Shown one piece after another: positions 36,601-50,791 of a DNA stretch of 64,000 nt. Below the pieces are notes generated by a model. That model had not been told where the DNA came from, did no database searches, and saw nothing but the letters and a program-made list of their open reading frames with translations. Numbering within the stretch: position 1 is the first letter of the stretch; every line of letters begins with the position of its first letter. Made by a program: the position numbers and the translations under genes. The stretch is from assembly GCF_003672135.1 (NCBI RefSeq), contig NC_039510.1:9858001-9922000 (forward strand), in the 5' to 3' direction. This stretch comes from Ooceraea biroi (taxonomy: Eukaryota > Arthropoda > Insecta > Hymenoptera > Formicidae).

Positions 36601-39600
36601 GTTGGATTTTTCGTTTGCAGATTGAACAGCATTGGAAATGTCGATGCAAAAATTCTTGATCGAATGTTTGATATTTATATCATGTGCTTTCACGTGTTTG
36701 TCATTGAAATAGTGAAGAAAAAGGTGTGGATTGTAAGCAAGATCTTCTTTTTAAATTAGACTAATTTGTTTTCGTGAGGACTGTCCTACTTTGTATAAGA
36801 AGAAAAATTGTAAGCAAACACATTAAAGGACAAGTCATATTACTGTACTAATCAGGTACATATTACTGCAAATGAGAAAAAGATTGTAAACGATTCTATT
36901 GCGTTGAATTAATGACTCTCAACAGGATGACCAGTAATAACAGTGCAACAGCAGCAAAAGAAGGACCAAACTACTTTCTTGCGCTCCGAGTAAGTAGGTA
37001 GCCAGCTATTTACGACTATTGCCTTTTGCCCACTTCGTTTCATTACCGATGCATTGCCGGATGCCAACGGCATGCCAGTCCCCAAAGTCACGCGACCATA
37101 ATGCGCCGACTCGTAAATAAGCCCTGATATATCATCTGGGAAATTGGATTTTAGATTACGCATTTCTACGTGGGAAAATTATGCGAATCTTTCTCGTGAG
37201 CTCGTCGCAGCCCCAACGTAAGCTAATCAGTCGTACCAAATTATACTAAGAGACACGAATCGACGAGATGTTCATAGGAATCACATGTAGGCATAATGTA
37301 TATCTTATATTTCTCTCAAGAAACAAATTTTTATAAGATTCAACTGTTACATTTAATTTATACGTGTTGTTCAAAAATTTTTAACATAAAGATTTTTAAG
37401 TTGAATACACAAATGATGCATAAAGGATGGAAGCTAGTGTTTGGATCGTGGAAGAAGGTCCAATGGGGGAAATTGGACAGCGTAAGAGGAAATTCGCGGC
37501 ACGTGATCGACGCGAGAAGCACGTGTCGGTGGCTCATCATGGGCGATTTTGGTTTTAGATACCACTGATACGTCTCCCGGCTGAATAAAAGGATGCCGGG
37601 GCGAAGGAGCCACGTGGTAGAGGCACGGACACGCGTTCAATCCGCTCATCTTAATGACCCCCTCATTATTGTGTCTGAACAAATTAGTCTTGTTATTCCC
37701 ACACTGAATGCATGATCTCGTAAGAATAATCTTTCAATCTCACGCATCATCCTTATAATCTCCAGATCCTAATGTAACATAAACGTTATCTCGGACCGAA
37801 AGTTAGTGAAAAATAGCTATACGTACATACAAATTACGTTACACGTCACAATTTTTTATTATAGCTTGTCAAAAGTATGAATTTCAGGAGTTTCACCATC
37901 TTCCGTTACCACTTTTATCACATTTCTGCGTTTACTGGGACATTATGATAATTTTACTTTATTATCGCCAGCTATCTGTCATGTCAAATCCTTATTTTCA
38001 CTTATTGTAAAAGGAAGTCGTAATATTTCTCATAACAAATCAGCAAACCGAGGAGGATTACGGGTGGTGAGAAGCTTATCTCTCTCATACGAGATAGTTT
38101 CTTCGTACCACGATCTTGTTACGCGACACCCTCGCCTATTTACTACCCTTCTGCGACCTCTCGCGCGGCATGATCTATGAAAATATGGTGCACGCGTATC
38201 GTTCGTACATGCACGTGGATCAACACGTGGCCAGAGGCGACGGGCCGATAATAGGTTTGGAGAAAGCCTGTCGATCACGATCACCTCTGCTTTCCGCCGC
38301 GCGACAGCCTAATAAATAGTGACTGCTAATCCGCAGTACAATTTTCCGCAAAAACAGTACTTTGAGTTCTACTCCCGATGTACAGGGCGTCTTAAGACCA
38401 TTGATATAAATAATTTTAGAGACTGATTCTCTGTAGAATATTTGAGGATAGAAATTTTGACATTATCAAGAAACAATTTTTCGTATCACCATAGAATCAC
38501 TTGAAATTATGCATGCTTATTATTATAAGATCGAATTTGGTTAACAATAATCCAAATCCCAAGGTCCAAGTAGTATCAGCTCGTTTTGCTATACTCTCAA
38601 GACTAAAAGAGTTCAACGAAAATTATAATATGTAAAAAGGGCGTCGCAGCTCGCGCGCAAAAAACGGGGAAAGCACCCCGACGCGAAAATGCTCATCTCG
38701 TGGACATAATTAAGTCCTCCTCCGTCTCGTAGCTCACACCAAGCTGCACGCTCCATCTCCATCTCGCTGGAAGAGGCGCGACGAAGAAAAGGAGATTTGT
38801 CTCCGCGAGCACTCCGGTGGATTCGCGGATGAGTCCACGGGAGGGCGAGCCGGTTGGCGGAGAAGGTGGTAGAAAGAGGGACGGAGGCGGGTAAAGGGGC
38901 TCTCACGTTACCAACGTTGCGGCTGGGTGTCAGGTTACCACCGACCTCATCTTCCTCGGTGCCTCCGCGAGTTTGCCACCATCGACATCGTCCGTCTGTC
39001 CATCCGTCCGTTCGTCGTGTGTCCTCACGTCTACCGTTCGATGCCGCTGATGCCGTTTTTTAACTCCGCTTTTTGCTCAGGGGGAATCTGTGTGAAAACT
39101 GATGAAACTTAAGCTTCAGACCCCTAACCCTGTTCGCAAGATTCGCTAAACAATTTTATCCAAAAGGTAGACAGTTAATCATCAATGATGCCTGCATGTG
39201 CATGTTTATTCCGATGAGATTCATCGCGACGTGTCTAGGTTGCTTCTATGGTTGTTTACGGAAGGAAGATGTTCGTATATTTAGGGGACGGTGTGCGGTG
39301 TATTGTCGGAAAAGGGTGGGTGTTTCCCGTTATGGACACCCCTCGATGGTCGGTATCGATTATACACCCTTCAATGTGCGAGGGGGAGGCACGAGACGCG
39401 CGCGGTGAAAGCACCGAGGGACTCCGTTTTAATTATCTGCTGAAGTAATTATAAAAGGGCTGTGCGCGCGAATCGATAAGTCAAGGGCAGGAACATTGCG
39501 AAGCCGAAACTATCCGGCAAAAGTACTTGTTAGGTTGCGACAGATAACTCGCGAGGTAGACGAGTTTTAATGAATCAGCGATGCCAAAGATTTTGTATTT

Positions 39601-42600
39601 GTAGCCCTAGATGTGCAAGGGTGCAAGTACTTGAGCAGAAATAGATGATGTAATTAGACAAGAATCATCTTTCGGAGATTTGTATTAGGAACTTAACATT
39701 CTGTTCCAAATATTTTACTTCTAATTCTCTGCAACGTACATTGACCTTAGATTGAATCTTTAATTCCTCAATTATTCCTCGTGTTTCTTAAACAAAATTA
39801 ACAAAATTTCCTCGATTTTCTGTTTTAACTCTTTTATCTTTTAACGAATTCAATTACTCCCGTAAGAAGATGAGGAAGGACTGTTCAAATGGGAGGTCCG
39901 ACTTGTCGCGCGAATTTCAGGAGTCAGAAGGGATGGTAATCCTAACGAGCAGGAGAATAGAGCGAACAGGATCGTAGCAACGTAGGAGGGACATGGCGGA
40001 GGAAAGGGTAGAAAAAGTGAGCGAGAGGAAGACAGAAAAAGGACGGAGGGAGGGAGGGAGGCACGGGGTAATTTAACACCGGAAGCGTCTTGAGCGTGAC
40101 GCCACCCTGAAGGTGCAGGATACGTGGCGTGGGTAGGTAGGCAGGAGGTGGGGCGAAGAAGGTGGAGACGATGGCGATGGTGCAGCCAGCCGGTGGGAGT
40201 CGGTCGGTACTCGAGGCCGCCATGCAAGGCGAGCTTTCTTCGTGTATTCCTCTTCTATCTGCCTCCCCTCCTTCCTTTCTCCCTTTGTCTTTCCATACAG
40301 ACCCTCCTCCCCGCGCCGCCGCACGCGTTTCACTTGATTTTCTTTTCTTCTTTTAATTGAAACAAGGTGTGCTCTTGTTTCGTGATCCATTCAGTCTTGA
40401 CCCACCTCTGGGTCATTTATTTCCATTCGGCACACATTAGTGTTGCACTTTGCGTCTTCGAAACAATCTGTTTTGCCTCGATGGAACGGAATCTTTTTTT
40501 TAATAATCAAAAGAGCAAAGTAAGAATGTTCTTGTGCATCTAATGTAAGACATTTATTAAGAAATTGTGCCGACCAAAACGAAGGAAATAATTTTTCATC
40601 GAAGCAACGAAATCCTCCCTTTCTCGTCCAATTTATTTGATGGAAAGTTACAGTGACTCACGGCTTATAAATATTTCGCAAATTAACTTCAAGTTACAAA
40701 TGAACGAAGTATTCGATAACGTTTTACCGATGATAGTTATTGCCGCAACCGACACTGTTATTTGCATCAGCTTAGCGAATCAACAATCTACACAAACCTT
40801 CTGTCTCTCATTTCCAATTAGCTCCTCCTCTTCCCTGCCCGGTATCCATCCTCCTTCATCTTAGATCACCACATGACGTGGAGGCTTCCGTCTATCCTCT
40901 CACCGTCCTCGTCCTTTTGCACTGGTGCGTGGCCGGTCTTACGTGCCACACGTATACGACCGCACGTAAATACGCATCTACCTACATCCAAGGGGATTAA
41001 ATTACCACCACGAGCCCCTATGTGGCAACTCTCTTACTTAACCTACCGTCCGTCGGGAACTGTATCGGCACATTTTTCCTGCACCGGGTGTCCCGCAAAC
41101 GGGCCAGCCTTCTTTAGACCGGATCCGTAGCTTGTTGCGCGCGAATACGCGATCGTTGTGAAAAACTGGAATTATATACGTCGACCTGATCATGGTAACG
41201 TGTAAAAGTCACATCTCGATTAGATATTACAATATGCGTATCATTTTACGCTCCAGTTTTACAAATTAATTATTATTGTGTCACGATTACATTTCTAAAG
41301 AAAATAAGTACTGTTGAATTTTGGAAATCTTAACACAGATATGTGATTTGTCTATGCTTATTTATAAGAGTATTTAACGATCGCGTGTATATTCTCTACT
41401 ACTGAAGTTATATGCATAAACAAAAAAAAGGGGTTGTTTGATCATCGAATGTCCCGATGCATTTTTGCGTGAAAGGAATTCTGGTGCATCGCGTGCGGGG
41501 TGAGAGACACACGAGTGCAACGGGTTAAATGTCCTGGAGGGACGAAGCGAGGTATACCTTTTTATACCCGTGGGGGGCCTCGTAGAGGGGGCCCGCCCAC
41601 ATCGCAGCGCGAGGGGTGCACCCCCGTCTTCCCCCGCTCGCCGAAATCTCCGATCTGTCGGCCTCGATAAGACCACCGACCTAATATTTATTATTTGTAA
41701 TTTACATGGCGAGGTACGCCTCGTTAAGTCGCCAAGTCGGGGGCTAGAGCGTGTCGCGAATTTTACGCGTGTGCGCGCTGCACATCTCAAGATCGCTGCG
41801 AAATTTACGTAATTTTCGCTTTGACTAATGTTAGTGGAGAATACAGAGAGCAATATCATATAACTATTTTATCAAAAGGAAATCAAATATGTATTGGAAA
41901 GTGTACAATAGATCTGCCCCCTATGAATTTAATTGTTGCATAAGTTTTCTGTTCATTGTAAACGCACTTTGTTGTGTTGTAAGCACATGCGGAACAAAAT
42001 CAGTTAAATCTCAATTATGCTAAGGAAAAGAATTTTCTCCACAGGATCATTGGAAATGGGCATCACTCATCAATGTCAATAGATTTCCACTTTCCTAAAC
42101 GTGTGAGAAAATCCAGTGAACTTCGTCCAAGTAGGCGCTGACGTAGAGAGAAAGGATAAAAAAAGTCCAGATGAAGTAGGATAGGAGCAAAACGAGAGGG
42201 ACAGAGACGCGCTGTCTGGCCACTATATAATTTGTCGGGGTGAGTTACCGCCCTTGTCTTTGCTTAGCGCTGGGCGTTCGTTCGTTCGTTCGGTTCTCTC
42301 TCCGGTGATGCTATCGGCGCATACCTCGCTAGACAGGTGGCCACCCCGTGACACCCACACATCTACACGTACACATGCACATATGGTACATCGCCAGAAT
42401 TCGGCGCTCTTTATTCCACGTGCGCGAGCGACGAACGGCGAATGATGCGTAAAGGCAGATAAAGCTGACTTGTCTCATTCGTCATGCTGTCATGTATATG
42501 TTACATAATGCACTGATTAAGCTCCTTGCACGTTTTGTAGATGCGCCTCGTTCCAGAAAACCAGCGTCTCGTGCTAATCTAAAATTAAAATAAAATTAAA

Positions 42601-45600
42601 ATAAAAAAACTCACATTATTATGACATATAAGTAAATGTAGCTCGAACATGAAAATCTTTAGGTAATTATTAGTATTGAGGAGGAAAATATGTCATTTCA
42701 AGATCAATGAGAAATGATGTTCAGATGATTCTGTTATCTCCTTCTCGGTGACAATAACGGCGTGCTATTACTTCCTCCGAGGAATCTTTTATCAAGTTAC
42801 GGGGGATGTATGTGGCCCTCGCGAGAGTTTCCATTTCAAGTTAGCGTGATGGTTGTCGCGTCTGCATTCGATTGCCGAGCGATAGAGTTAAGATCGAGAG
42901 ATCCAGCACGGTAGTTCGCACCCGTGGTAACCGTCTGTGTGGTCCGCATGGGCTCCTACCATCCGTTTCGAACCCCTCTTCCCCTGTTCCTCTTCCTCTT
43001 CCGAGCGCTTCGCCAACGATGACGTTAGTAACACGATATCTGCCCCATCCGCGGCCCGCAGACGGCTTCCATACAGATGTTCCAAAGGGAATAGGACCGA
43101 GGTGGCGTACCATTATCCGTTTATGGAACCGCGGCGACGCCCAATACCGATAACGGTAATCAGTTTTGCCGTACGCGCGACGAATCGGCGACGAACGCAT
43201 ACCAGCCAGTTGCAACACGCCGACACGAGTTGACGCTTACTCTGGTTAATCACTACTATTACAGAGCAATGAAACTTGGGAAATGAATCCTCTTCAAAGA
43301 TCATGTTGTATAAATGACGGGGGGGTGAAGGGAATCTCGGCACTTTAATGAAATGCAATACTGTAGTTTTCCTGAAAAGCAGCAATAGATGATACAGCTG
43401 TTTCCTATCCTACGCTCGACAGTTCCGCTTCACAAAAAGTCACATTGACGCGTCTCGGATAATCCTTCGCATGGAGAATCCGTACTTGCTCGTTATCGAT
43501 TGTTTCGACGACGATGCGAGATGGCCATTTCGAGAGAAACGGTATTAGGTATTTGAGCACGGGTTGGTTGCATTTCAAAGAATGCTCGCCGATTCTTGGT
43601 AGCGTCGGGCAGAAGCCACGTGAGCGAGAGAACGGCACGAGAAGGTGGAAGAAGACGGGGATGGGCAGACGGCAGACAAATGAGTCGGGCCGCGAGACCC
43701 TGCGACTCGTTTAATCAAAGTTTGGGATGCGTGCCGCCCGGTCCCGAACTAACTACGTCCGATCATGCCACGGAACCAGCCAGCCCTTGCTATACTGCCT
43801 CGTGCCAGACACTCGCAGACGTTATACCGTGCAAGCCTACCTACCACGGTTCCACCGTTGGATTTCCTTCGCGGAACTCCGAGTCTGGTCGCCCAACGAT
43901 GCTGTTGACTTTCGCGTTTACTCCCAGCGGGAGCTGAAGACCCCTAAGCCTGTTTGCGTGCCCCATGGAAGTAACTCCTGCGGGCTGATGGTTGTTTATA
44001 AATACATTTATACGATGTTCTTGGTGAGTTTAATAACGTTCTTTTCTTAATACAATTTTTAACGGGTGGCTATATGATATGATCCATTTTCAAAATCATT
44101 CGAAATTAAAACAGATATTTTTCAGTGTTGGTTAATCAAACTACTCCTAATGTGTAGGATTGGACTAAGGGGTTGAACTAAATTTTACAAAATGTATTTC
44201 GTATGTAAGAGATATCGCGATTCCCGTATCGTGGAAGAAAAAGCGCCACCGGAACTCCCAGACGAGTGGAAAAAGGGCACGTAGGGCCAACGTGTATACG
44301 ACGTACCTACCGACGATAAATGTCCCGAAGTTGGGTGACGGGTGAACACGTGAGGATGCACCGCACGCGTGTTTCGTCGGGTGAGACATAAAGTAGGTGG
44401 ATATGGTGGTCCCGGGCGTGCAGGCACCTCGTAGATAAGCAATTACGATGGAATCCGCAGATAAGACGACAAATTCGAATTCCGAGATTCGGGGCCCCGA
44501 TACGATCGACACGAAGCGTGTCCCGCATTGCTATCTCTCTCTTTGTCCTTCTCACCAGATTGCACGAGAATCCTCAGTTGGTTGCGTTTCGTAAACGCAC
44601 AATTGCAAACGATAAATCGCAAATGCAACAAACAACTTGAAAACTTTCAAAATCTCGAGCTCTCTTTTAATATAATTTTCTTCTTTAATTTAATATCTGT
44701 TTTAATACAATTTTTACCAATTTTTTCTTTTTTGGTTTTTTTTGCCAAAAGCGCATCATCACAGATACAGACCATTCATGACTCTCCCGAGCATTTTAAG
44801 CTCTCAGTTTTCCCGAATCGCTTGCAAAAATAAAAAAAAGGGGACCCACGAGAACGCAGCGATTTGCCTGGAAAGGTGACGCCGGTAAATCGATCTGCAT
44901 GATTTCCCGATCGCACGTGACGCCGTTTGTTTTTGGCGTACGTAAGCGGTGTTGTTCGCGATTTTCGTAAACTACGTCAGAGCGGGGCGCGACGTTACGA
45001 CCGGATGTCAATCACGCACACGCGTTTGTCGTATTGCGCTAGTGCGCACTAGTCGATTTCGCGTGCACGCTCTTTGCTATCCGAAACTGATAATAATGGG
45101 CGTAGCTCCACGAGTAATGCGATACGTCTGTACATCATGCATGCTACGTGGATGCGTGTACACGCACACGTACACACGTGCGCACGTTGGCTGACGCGCG
45201 TATTTCGCCATAAGATCAAACTCAAACGACACTTTGCCATTACCTCAACTTTAAACGATGTTGCACTGTCTCGTTCATGTGCGAAGATGAATCTATAAAA
45301 AATATCATGCGTGTATAACATTTATGTAGCCAGATAATAATCGAAGTGGCGACGATTACATTGATTACGCGATGCACAGAGCGCCCGATAGAATTATGAT
45401 TTTGCGCGTGAAACGTTACGTGAAATCTAAGGCACGCGTTATATCAGTTTATTTTATTACTCTGGTCTTGTATAAATACATTTGGCGGAATAAATTCATA
45501 GATTTTAAATGTGCAAGTTTGCAAACAATTTTGCAGCATGTAGAACAGCGTTTTCAATTGGAGCAACGGTTAAGCACCGTTTTCCATGATGAGCCCTCGA

Positions 45601-48379
45601 TGGGAAAGCCGGAAGTCGTGCTGCAAGATTTATGCGCTTCCGAGTGTGGCTAACTCTGTGGCTCTAACTCTTGTCCGATACTAACGCCTACGAGCAGCAG
45701 TAGATTACACGGCGTTTTTGCATCGCAATGCATCTCGTGCCTATGTTCCATCGGGATTTATGGGTTATGCAAACAACAAGGAAGTCTCGTCGAAGCTAAG
45801 GGCGCGAAGAGCGGCTCCGCCCTCTTACCTTCTCCCGACATGACATGTAAACTGGCTTAACGTGCGGTCTCATTTCTCTTTTTTCAAATCCTATTGCGAG
45901 CTAACACAATTCAATTTGCATGATGCGCAGCTTATGTTTCGTTAATTAATTCACGTGGCGTTCGTAGCTTATTTTAGCGCTAATCAGACTTGCATTGACG
46001 CAGTACATGTATTTCATATACATCTCCTATTACAATTACCGGTTGATTAACGTTTGATAGTCTAAATCGTGTGTTTAATGGGGTTCCCGTGACAAACGCA
46101 CTCTCTGTAAACAGCTAGGACTCACATCAGCTGGAATCGTTAAACTAAGAGTTACGCAATATTGCAGAAAACTGAAAATATAATATTCGACACATGCGGA
46201 AAGGTTACGGGTGTGAATAAATAAATTATGCCACGATTGGTCGGCCGCGTGGGTGGCAAAGGCAGGTGCGCCTGTCCAAAAATGAGAGTAGCCTCTTCGT
46301 ATTGGTCCATCCGTGGTTTCCATGGACGCGAATAATCGATCTGTTCGTCGCTGACGTTTGTCTCTTCCACGGAGCATGCTCCAATGAAACTCCTCGCTCT
46401 CCTCGGTCGGGGCATTGCGTAATCGGACCGAGTGTATTATTATGCGCATTATGCGAGATATGTAACAAAGCAATGGAAAACTGGGCTTTTAGCTATTTTC
46501 ATGTTAGCACCAACGATACCAACAAACTTCTAATTTGAGACTCTGATTGTTAAATAAAGTTAAATACAACGAAAAGTCGCATGATTATAGTTATCTTAAA
46601 ATACAGTTTACATATTTGTCTGATTATATATATGACATTTAATTCGTTATATCAATCCAAAATATGTTAATTAGCATAATTGAGTGAATACTATTTATAA
46701 CGGCATATTTATGACAGTTTCTCTCAATACAACAAAATAACAAAATATTCGTTTACCGTGACATTATTCACCTACGTTAATTAGTAATTTCGTTATCGAT
46801 ATACTGCAATCGCAAAAGTTTAATTGCTAATAAAAGTGGCTTTCACGTGCTTGATTGAAGTATTATTTCTTTAACTTTATTTACGCTTGATGTGTTACAT
46901 AATTTATCCGTAATTTAATGTTGCCTCGCAAAAGCCAGGTTGTACGGACGTTCAGATGCCTCGACCGATTTTGTTTCGAACTTGCTGTCAGATCGCTTAG
47001 GTAGTCTGACTCCGTATTACGTTACCCGCTCTGCACTCGCTCGATTGCGCTCGCTCGCGCTGCCAGCTGGACGTCACCTGACTTTAACTTTGTTTCAAAT
47101 TAATCGAACTCGAGGTGTCCGCGGAGAAATGCGCTCGTCTCGCTCACGTAGTTGTTCATTAAGTGAAATTTATTGCTGTCGTATCACAGGCGCGTTGAAT
47201 TGGTCATACGTTGAAGTATGCGAATCCAATAAATTTCGTTCGATTGATTCTCCCAACAATACAAAAAAAATTAAGGACATGGTCTATCCAGCTATGTCTT
47301 CAATCGCTTCAATCGGTCTTTAATTTATGATAGATTAATTTATCTGATTTTCATGAACCAACATCGATTTATTACTCATGTTATATGAATCCGTTGATAT
47401 TTAATTATATTTGCTTTATATTGCTCGTTTTATTATAATAACTGTTAATTAATCTTGAAAGTAATTTTCGAAGAATTATATTGGTTGCTAAAGTACTGCA
47501 AGATAAGTGCGAACGAACAATGTTCCTTCGACCCTCACTTCGCTGTTCAATATGCAACTTTCCTGTGCAACTTCGTGCTTTCGCTGTAATGCTTTGGCGA
47601 ACTACTTCGCCAATTCTACTCATTAACTACGTTGCACTGCCTGCAACCAATGTGTGCTTAAATTACTCCTCGCGAGCCGTCAACGACGAGAACTTGGCTC
47701 GTTATGCGGTCGGAAACGACGTAAACCAAGTTCCAAGTTCTGTAGTACCCTTACGTGGATTAAGTAACATTTGGTGGGTTTGCTTGGCATGGATGAACAA
47801 TATGCGACATGGTGATTGCGGCGGTATATTCTTCGTAAATAACACTGCAATCGCGATAATCTATGCAATACGTTTCGCATAACAATTGCATAACGTAATA
47901 AATGTAGATATTATAATATATAAAAGAGACAAATATAAAATGTGAGAGAATATAATTACAGAGAGAGTTATATATGAAAATTTCTGCGTTTTTATTATTT
48001 CTTCTGAAATAAAATAATCGTGTTCATTCATATCGTATTTTATGATATTAGAAAATGTGAACAAAAATGAAGATCTCGAAATTCCGATCGTAATCTATTT
48101 CACAATGTGAAATGTAGGAAAATGTTTGTTTCTCTTTGGTTATAAAAAGGCAAAATCTGTTTTTTCTTTCCTAAAACCTAATCGTTATTAAAATTATATA
48201 TACATCGAGGGAGCGGACATGAATAGAATCAAGTTTTATAAATCACGACGGTTGCTATCTACTATTTTAACATCAAGATTGGTTTCTACTCTCAAGAACG
48301 TTACACCGGTATAGAGAAGTTTGATTTTACGCTTTATTGTGCTGAAACTACTGTAATTTAGTTCAACATTTTTATAAGA
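24665..48379. other. Gene-poor region with scattered CpG-rich islands
   Basis: Nearly 24 kb with no gene I can support on either strand. Open frames are short, mostly in GC-rich patches (about 25.9-26.4, 27.0-27.5, 31.65-32.1, 36.2-36.6, 38.6-39.1, 39.9-40.4, 41.5-41.8, 42.85-44.0 and 44.2-45.2 kb). They show no domain likeness or consistent splice structure. Simple purine/pyrimidine tracts occur at about 30690-30716 (GA-rich) and 35450-35490 (CT-rich). A large gene-free interval beside a developmental homeobox gene commonly holds enhancers or non-coding RNAs; that is inference here. Confidence 0.4.
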
Positions 48380-49452
48380 ATGCAACTTTCTCGAATAACT
48401 TTTTCACGTACATCAGGAGATTTGTGCCAACGAGACAAAGTCATGGGATCCGTTTCGCTCGATCCTCAATCTATGGAAAACAACCAAGAGCGAATTCTGC
48501 TGGATGGAGGTTCGTGTACCTCGCGACTATCAAAACAGAATCAAAATCAATCGTCTACCACTTCTCAACACCAGGTAAACGTCAAGACTCATTACGCTTC
48601 GAAAGAAGTGAGATGAAGAAAATTCAAGTTCTCGTGATAATGACTGTAATATCATAATTTTCCGAAATCATTTATGCCTTATAAGGTAACAATTTCTAAT
48701 TATGCGTTATAATTACGTACATAGAGTGAAATTTGGTGTTCGTTGCAATCGACCATATCCAACTGTAGTGCGAGAGATGGCGATGAATATGGAAAAGAGA
48801 AAGACTGTGCCGAATATTTCGAGATTCTGAAATTTCCGTTTCCCAAGAAGGTCAAGGCTTATGGCGGAAGGAAAACGAACGCCAGCAAGCGTAGAGTCAC
48901 ATTCGCTGATCATTAAACTCATTCGCGCGGCGAGCATTGCATTACGTTACATTAAAAACTGCAGCGAATGCAGATATCATATTACTCGTTCGACCAATGT
49001 CCGATCGTATTTTTCTGCGTAATAAGACTTTTCGATCAAAGGTGCGAGAGCGGATAATGCAATTTCATCGTTAAAGGATTCTGTAACTGATATATGTCAA
49101 CGGTACCATTATTATTAAAATCATGATTAAAAAAAGTGATATGAAACTATCGTATTGTATCATCTTGTTATTTATTAAACTCTATTCTCTCCAATGAAAA
49201 AATCGTTTTTTGTCAATTTTTCAAACCATTCGGTTAGTGGATATTTTGATCATAGACATATATGAATATATATCTATGATTTTAATATATGTGAAGTCGA
49301 TCGATTGTCGATTGTCGAATGCAATTTTACTTTTAGAGGGACTTGCTGAAGTTTCAGATCCATCTAGAGATCTACAAGAAAATCTTTGGGCACTTCAAAT
49401 CCTCAAAATTTTAAGTAAATCCAGTTTTATATTTCAATTAAATATCGCATAA
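48380..49452 (+). CDS. Possible two-exon small ORF, unrecognised
   Basis: Exon A runs 48380-48574 from ATG (MQLSRITFSRTSGDLCQRD ..., 65 codons) to a good donor, CACCAG|GTAAAC. Exon B would begin at 49339 after TTTTAGAG and continue in phase 0: GLAEVSDPSRDLQENLWALQ ... to a stop ending at 49452. This gives about 102 residues. No family is recognised. The support is only the donor, the acceptor and the shared phase. A donor-like GTAAAT at 49415 offers another way out of exon B. It may be an upstream part of the next gene, but no phase-consistent join to 49463 was found. Confidence 0.22.
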
Positions 49453-49462
49453 TTAAATAAAC

Positions 49463-50791
49463 ATGAATGGATTCAGAATATGGACGTTGCAAGATCTATC
49501 ACATGTATTACTTGCTAGATCCCTACAGGTACAGATGTTATTTTGCCAATTTATTAAAAACGATATTATACGTAAACTATATCTATTTTCCAACTATATA
49601 AAGAATATAATTTACATTACACATTGCATTACATTAAAGCAATTTAGAGAAAATATTGTAAAATGTTTTTGTATCACATTGGATAATATTTTCGATAATT
49701 AGCATGAAACACGTGTATCTACGATGACGTTTAAACATTGCCTTGAGAGTTTGCTCCGTTTTCTTCGCAAGAAAGAAAAAGTTTGTGAGACAAAAATAAC
49801 AAATCTATCAGCAGTGTTCAATAATCTAGGATCCATCTTTACTGCACCGATACCTTTGCCTGAAATAGCCTCAATAAGCTTCAGTTGTCGATTACTCGCA
49901 TATCTATTGCATTCCGAAACGAATACGAAGAAATGTTTGGAAGTATTAAAGCCAAACATTGCGTCGGAATGGTCCTCCATGCCGTATCCTGGTAGAAAAT
50001 ATCATACGTGGAAGGTCTCTAGAGCTGAAGTGAATATAATAAAAGAAGTGCAACAGAGGGGTACCTGCCTTGGATCATCTCGATTCAATCGATTGAAATC
50101 GCAGAAATTTTATGCTAGTTGCAGCAAAGACAAGGATTCAAAGTCGATCCCATCTTGCGAAACACCAAAGAAAGAACACGAGACTAAGAAGGAATGTGAA
50201 ACCAAGAAAAAATGCATTAAAGGCCCAGCTAATTGTTTGACGAGAAAATCGGTCACCGATGAGTTACAAACTTGTCAAAAAGATCAGAAATTAAGCAAAC
50301 CAGCAGAGAAATCAGGCATTGAGGAATATTGCACTAGCAAAAAGGAGCCTGTAAAAGGTAAATCTTGTGAGAATCATAAAGATTTTAATTTCTCCCCTCC
50401 TCTCGCAGTTAACATAGGAATAAAATTCTTTCACAAATTTGTAATCAATTTCAATTTCTTTATTTGTATCTTGATTATAGATAAAAAATCCGAACAAGAA
50501 TTGATGAAGGAACAGATAGATCGTGAATTCAAAGAGATAGAGGAATGTAAGAGAGGTAAGGACAAGGAGAAGAAGGATGACAAGTGTAAGAAAGCTACTT
50601 TGGACTACAAGCCGACCGGCCTGGATCGTGTGATTAGTCCTTGTAAAGAAAACCAGAAGAAAGATCAATTCACAAGTACGCCGAGTGAACAAATTTCTTC
50701 GAATTTTGCGAATGTCACGCACAGGCCGTTGAGCATTCAGCTTGGAGTCATCAATAGCGTGGTTGCAATGTGCACCAAGTTGGTATACTGA
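49463..50791 (+). CDS. Unrecognised three-exon Lys/Glu/Cys-rich protein gene
   Basis: Exons: 49463-49528 (ATG, MNGFRIWTLQDLSHVLLARS, donor CTACAG|GTACAG), 49703-50357 (acceptor AATTAG, donor AAAG|GTAAAT) and 50481-50791 (acceptor GATTATAG). Introns are 174 and 123 bases. Phases 0 and 1 agree and the total is 1,032 bases, 343 residues. The N-terminal half is helical-looking and mildly hydrophobic (TFKHCLESLLRFLRKKEKV, ISFSCRLLAYLLHSETNTKK). A conserved-looking EWSSMPYPGRKYHTWKVSRA follows. The C-terminal half is charged and Cys-rich, with KKEHETKKECETKKKC-type repeats and KDKEKKDDKCKK. There is no signal peptide. I recognise no domain; the composition is like that of fast-evolving insect proteins. 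Reading through the second intron also stays open, so intron retention would add 41 residues. Confidence 0.6.

Noticed and set aside
46940..47882. Plus-strand frames of 127 and 133 codons
   Set aside because: They do not start or end at convincing splice sites and show no domain; left as chance.
50324..50345. Match to the miR-92 seed region (TATTGCACTAGC)
   Set aside because: Lies inside a coding exon with no hairpin partner; short match by chance.
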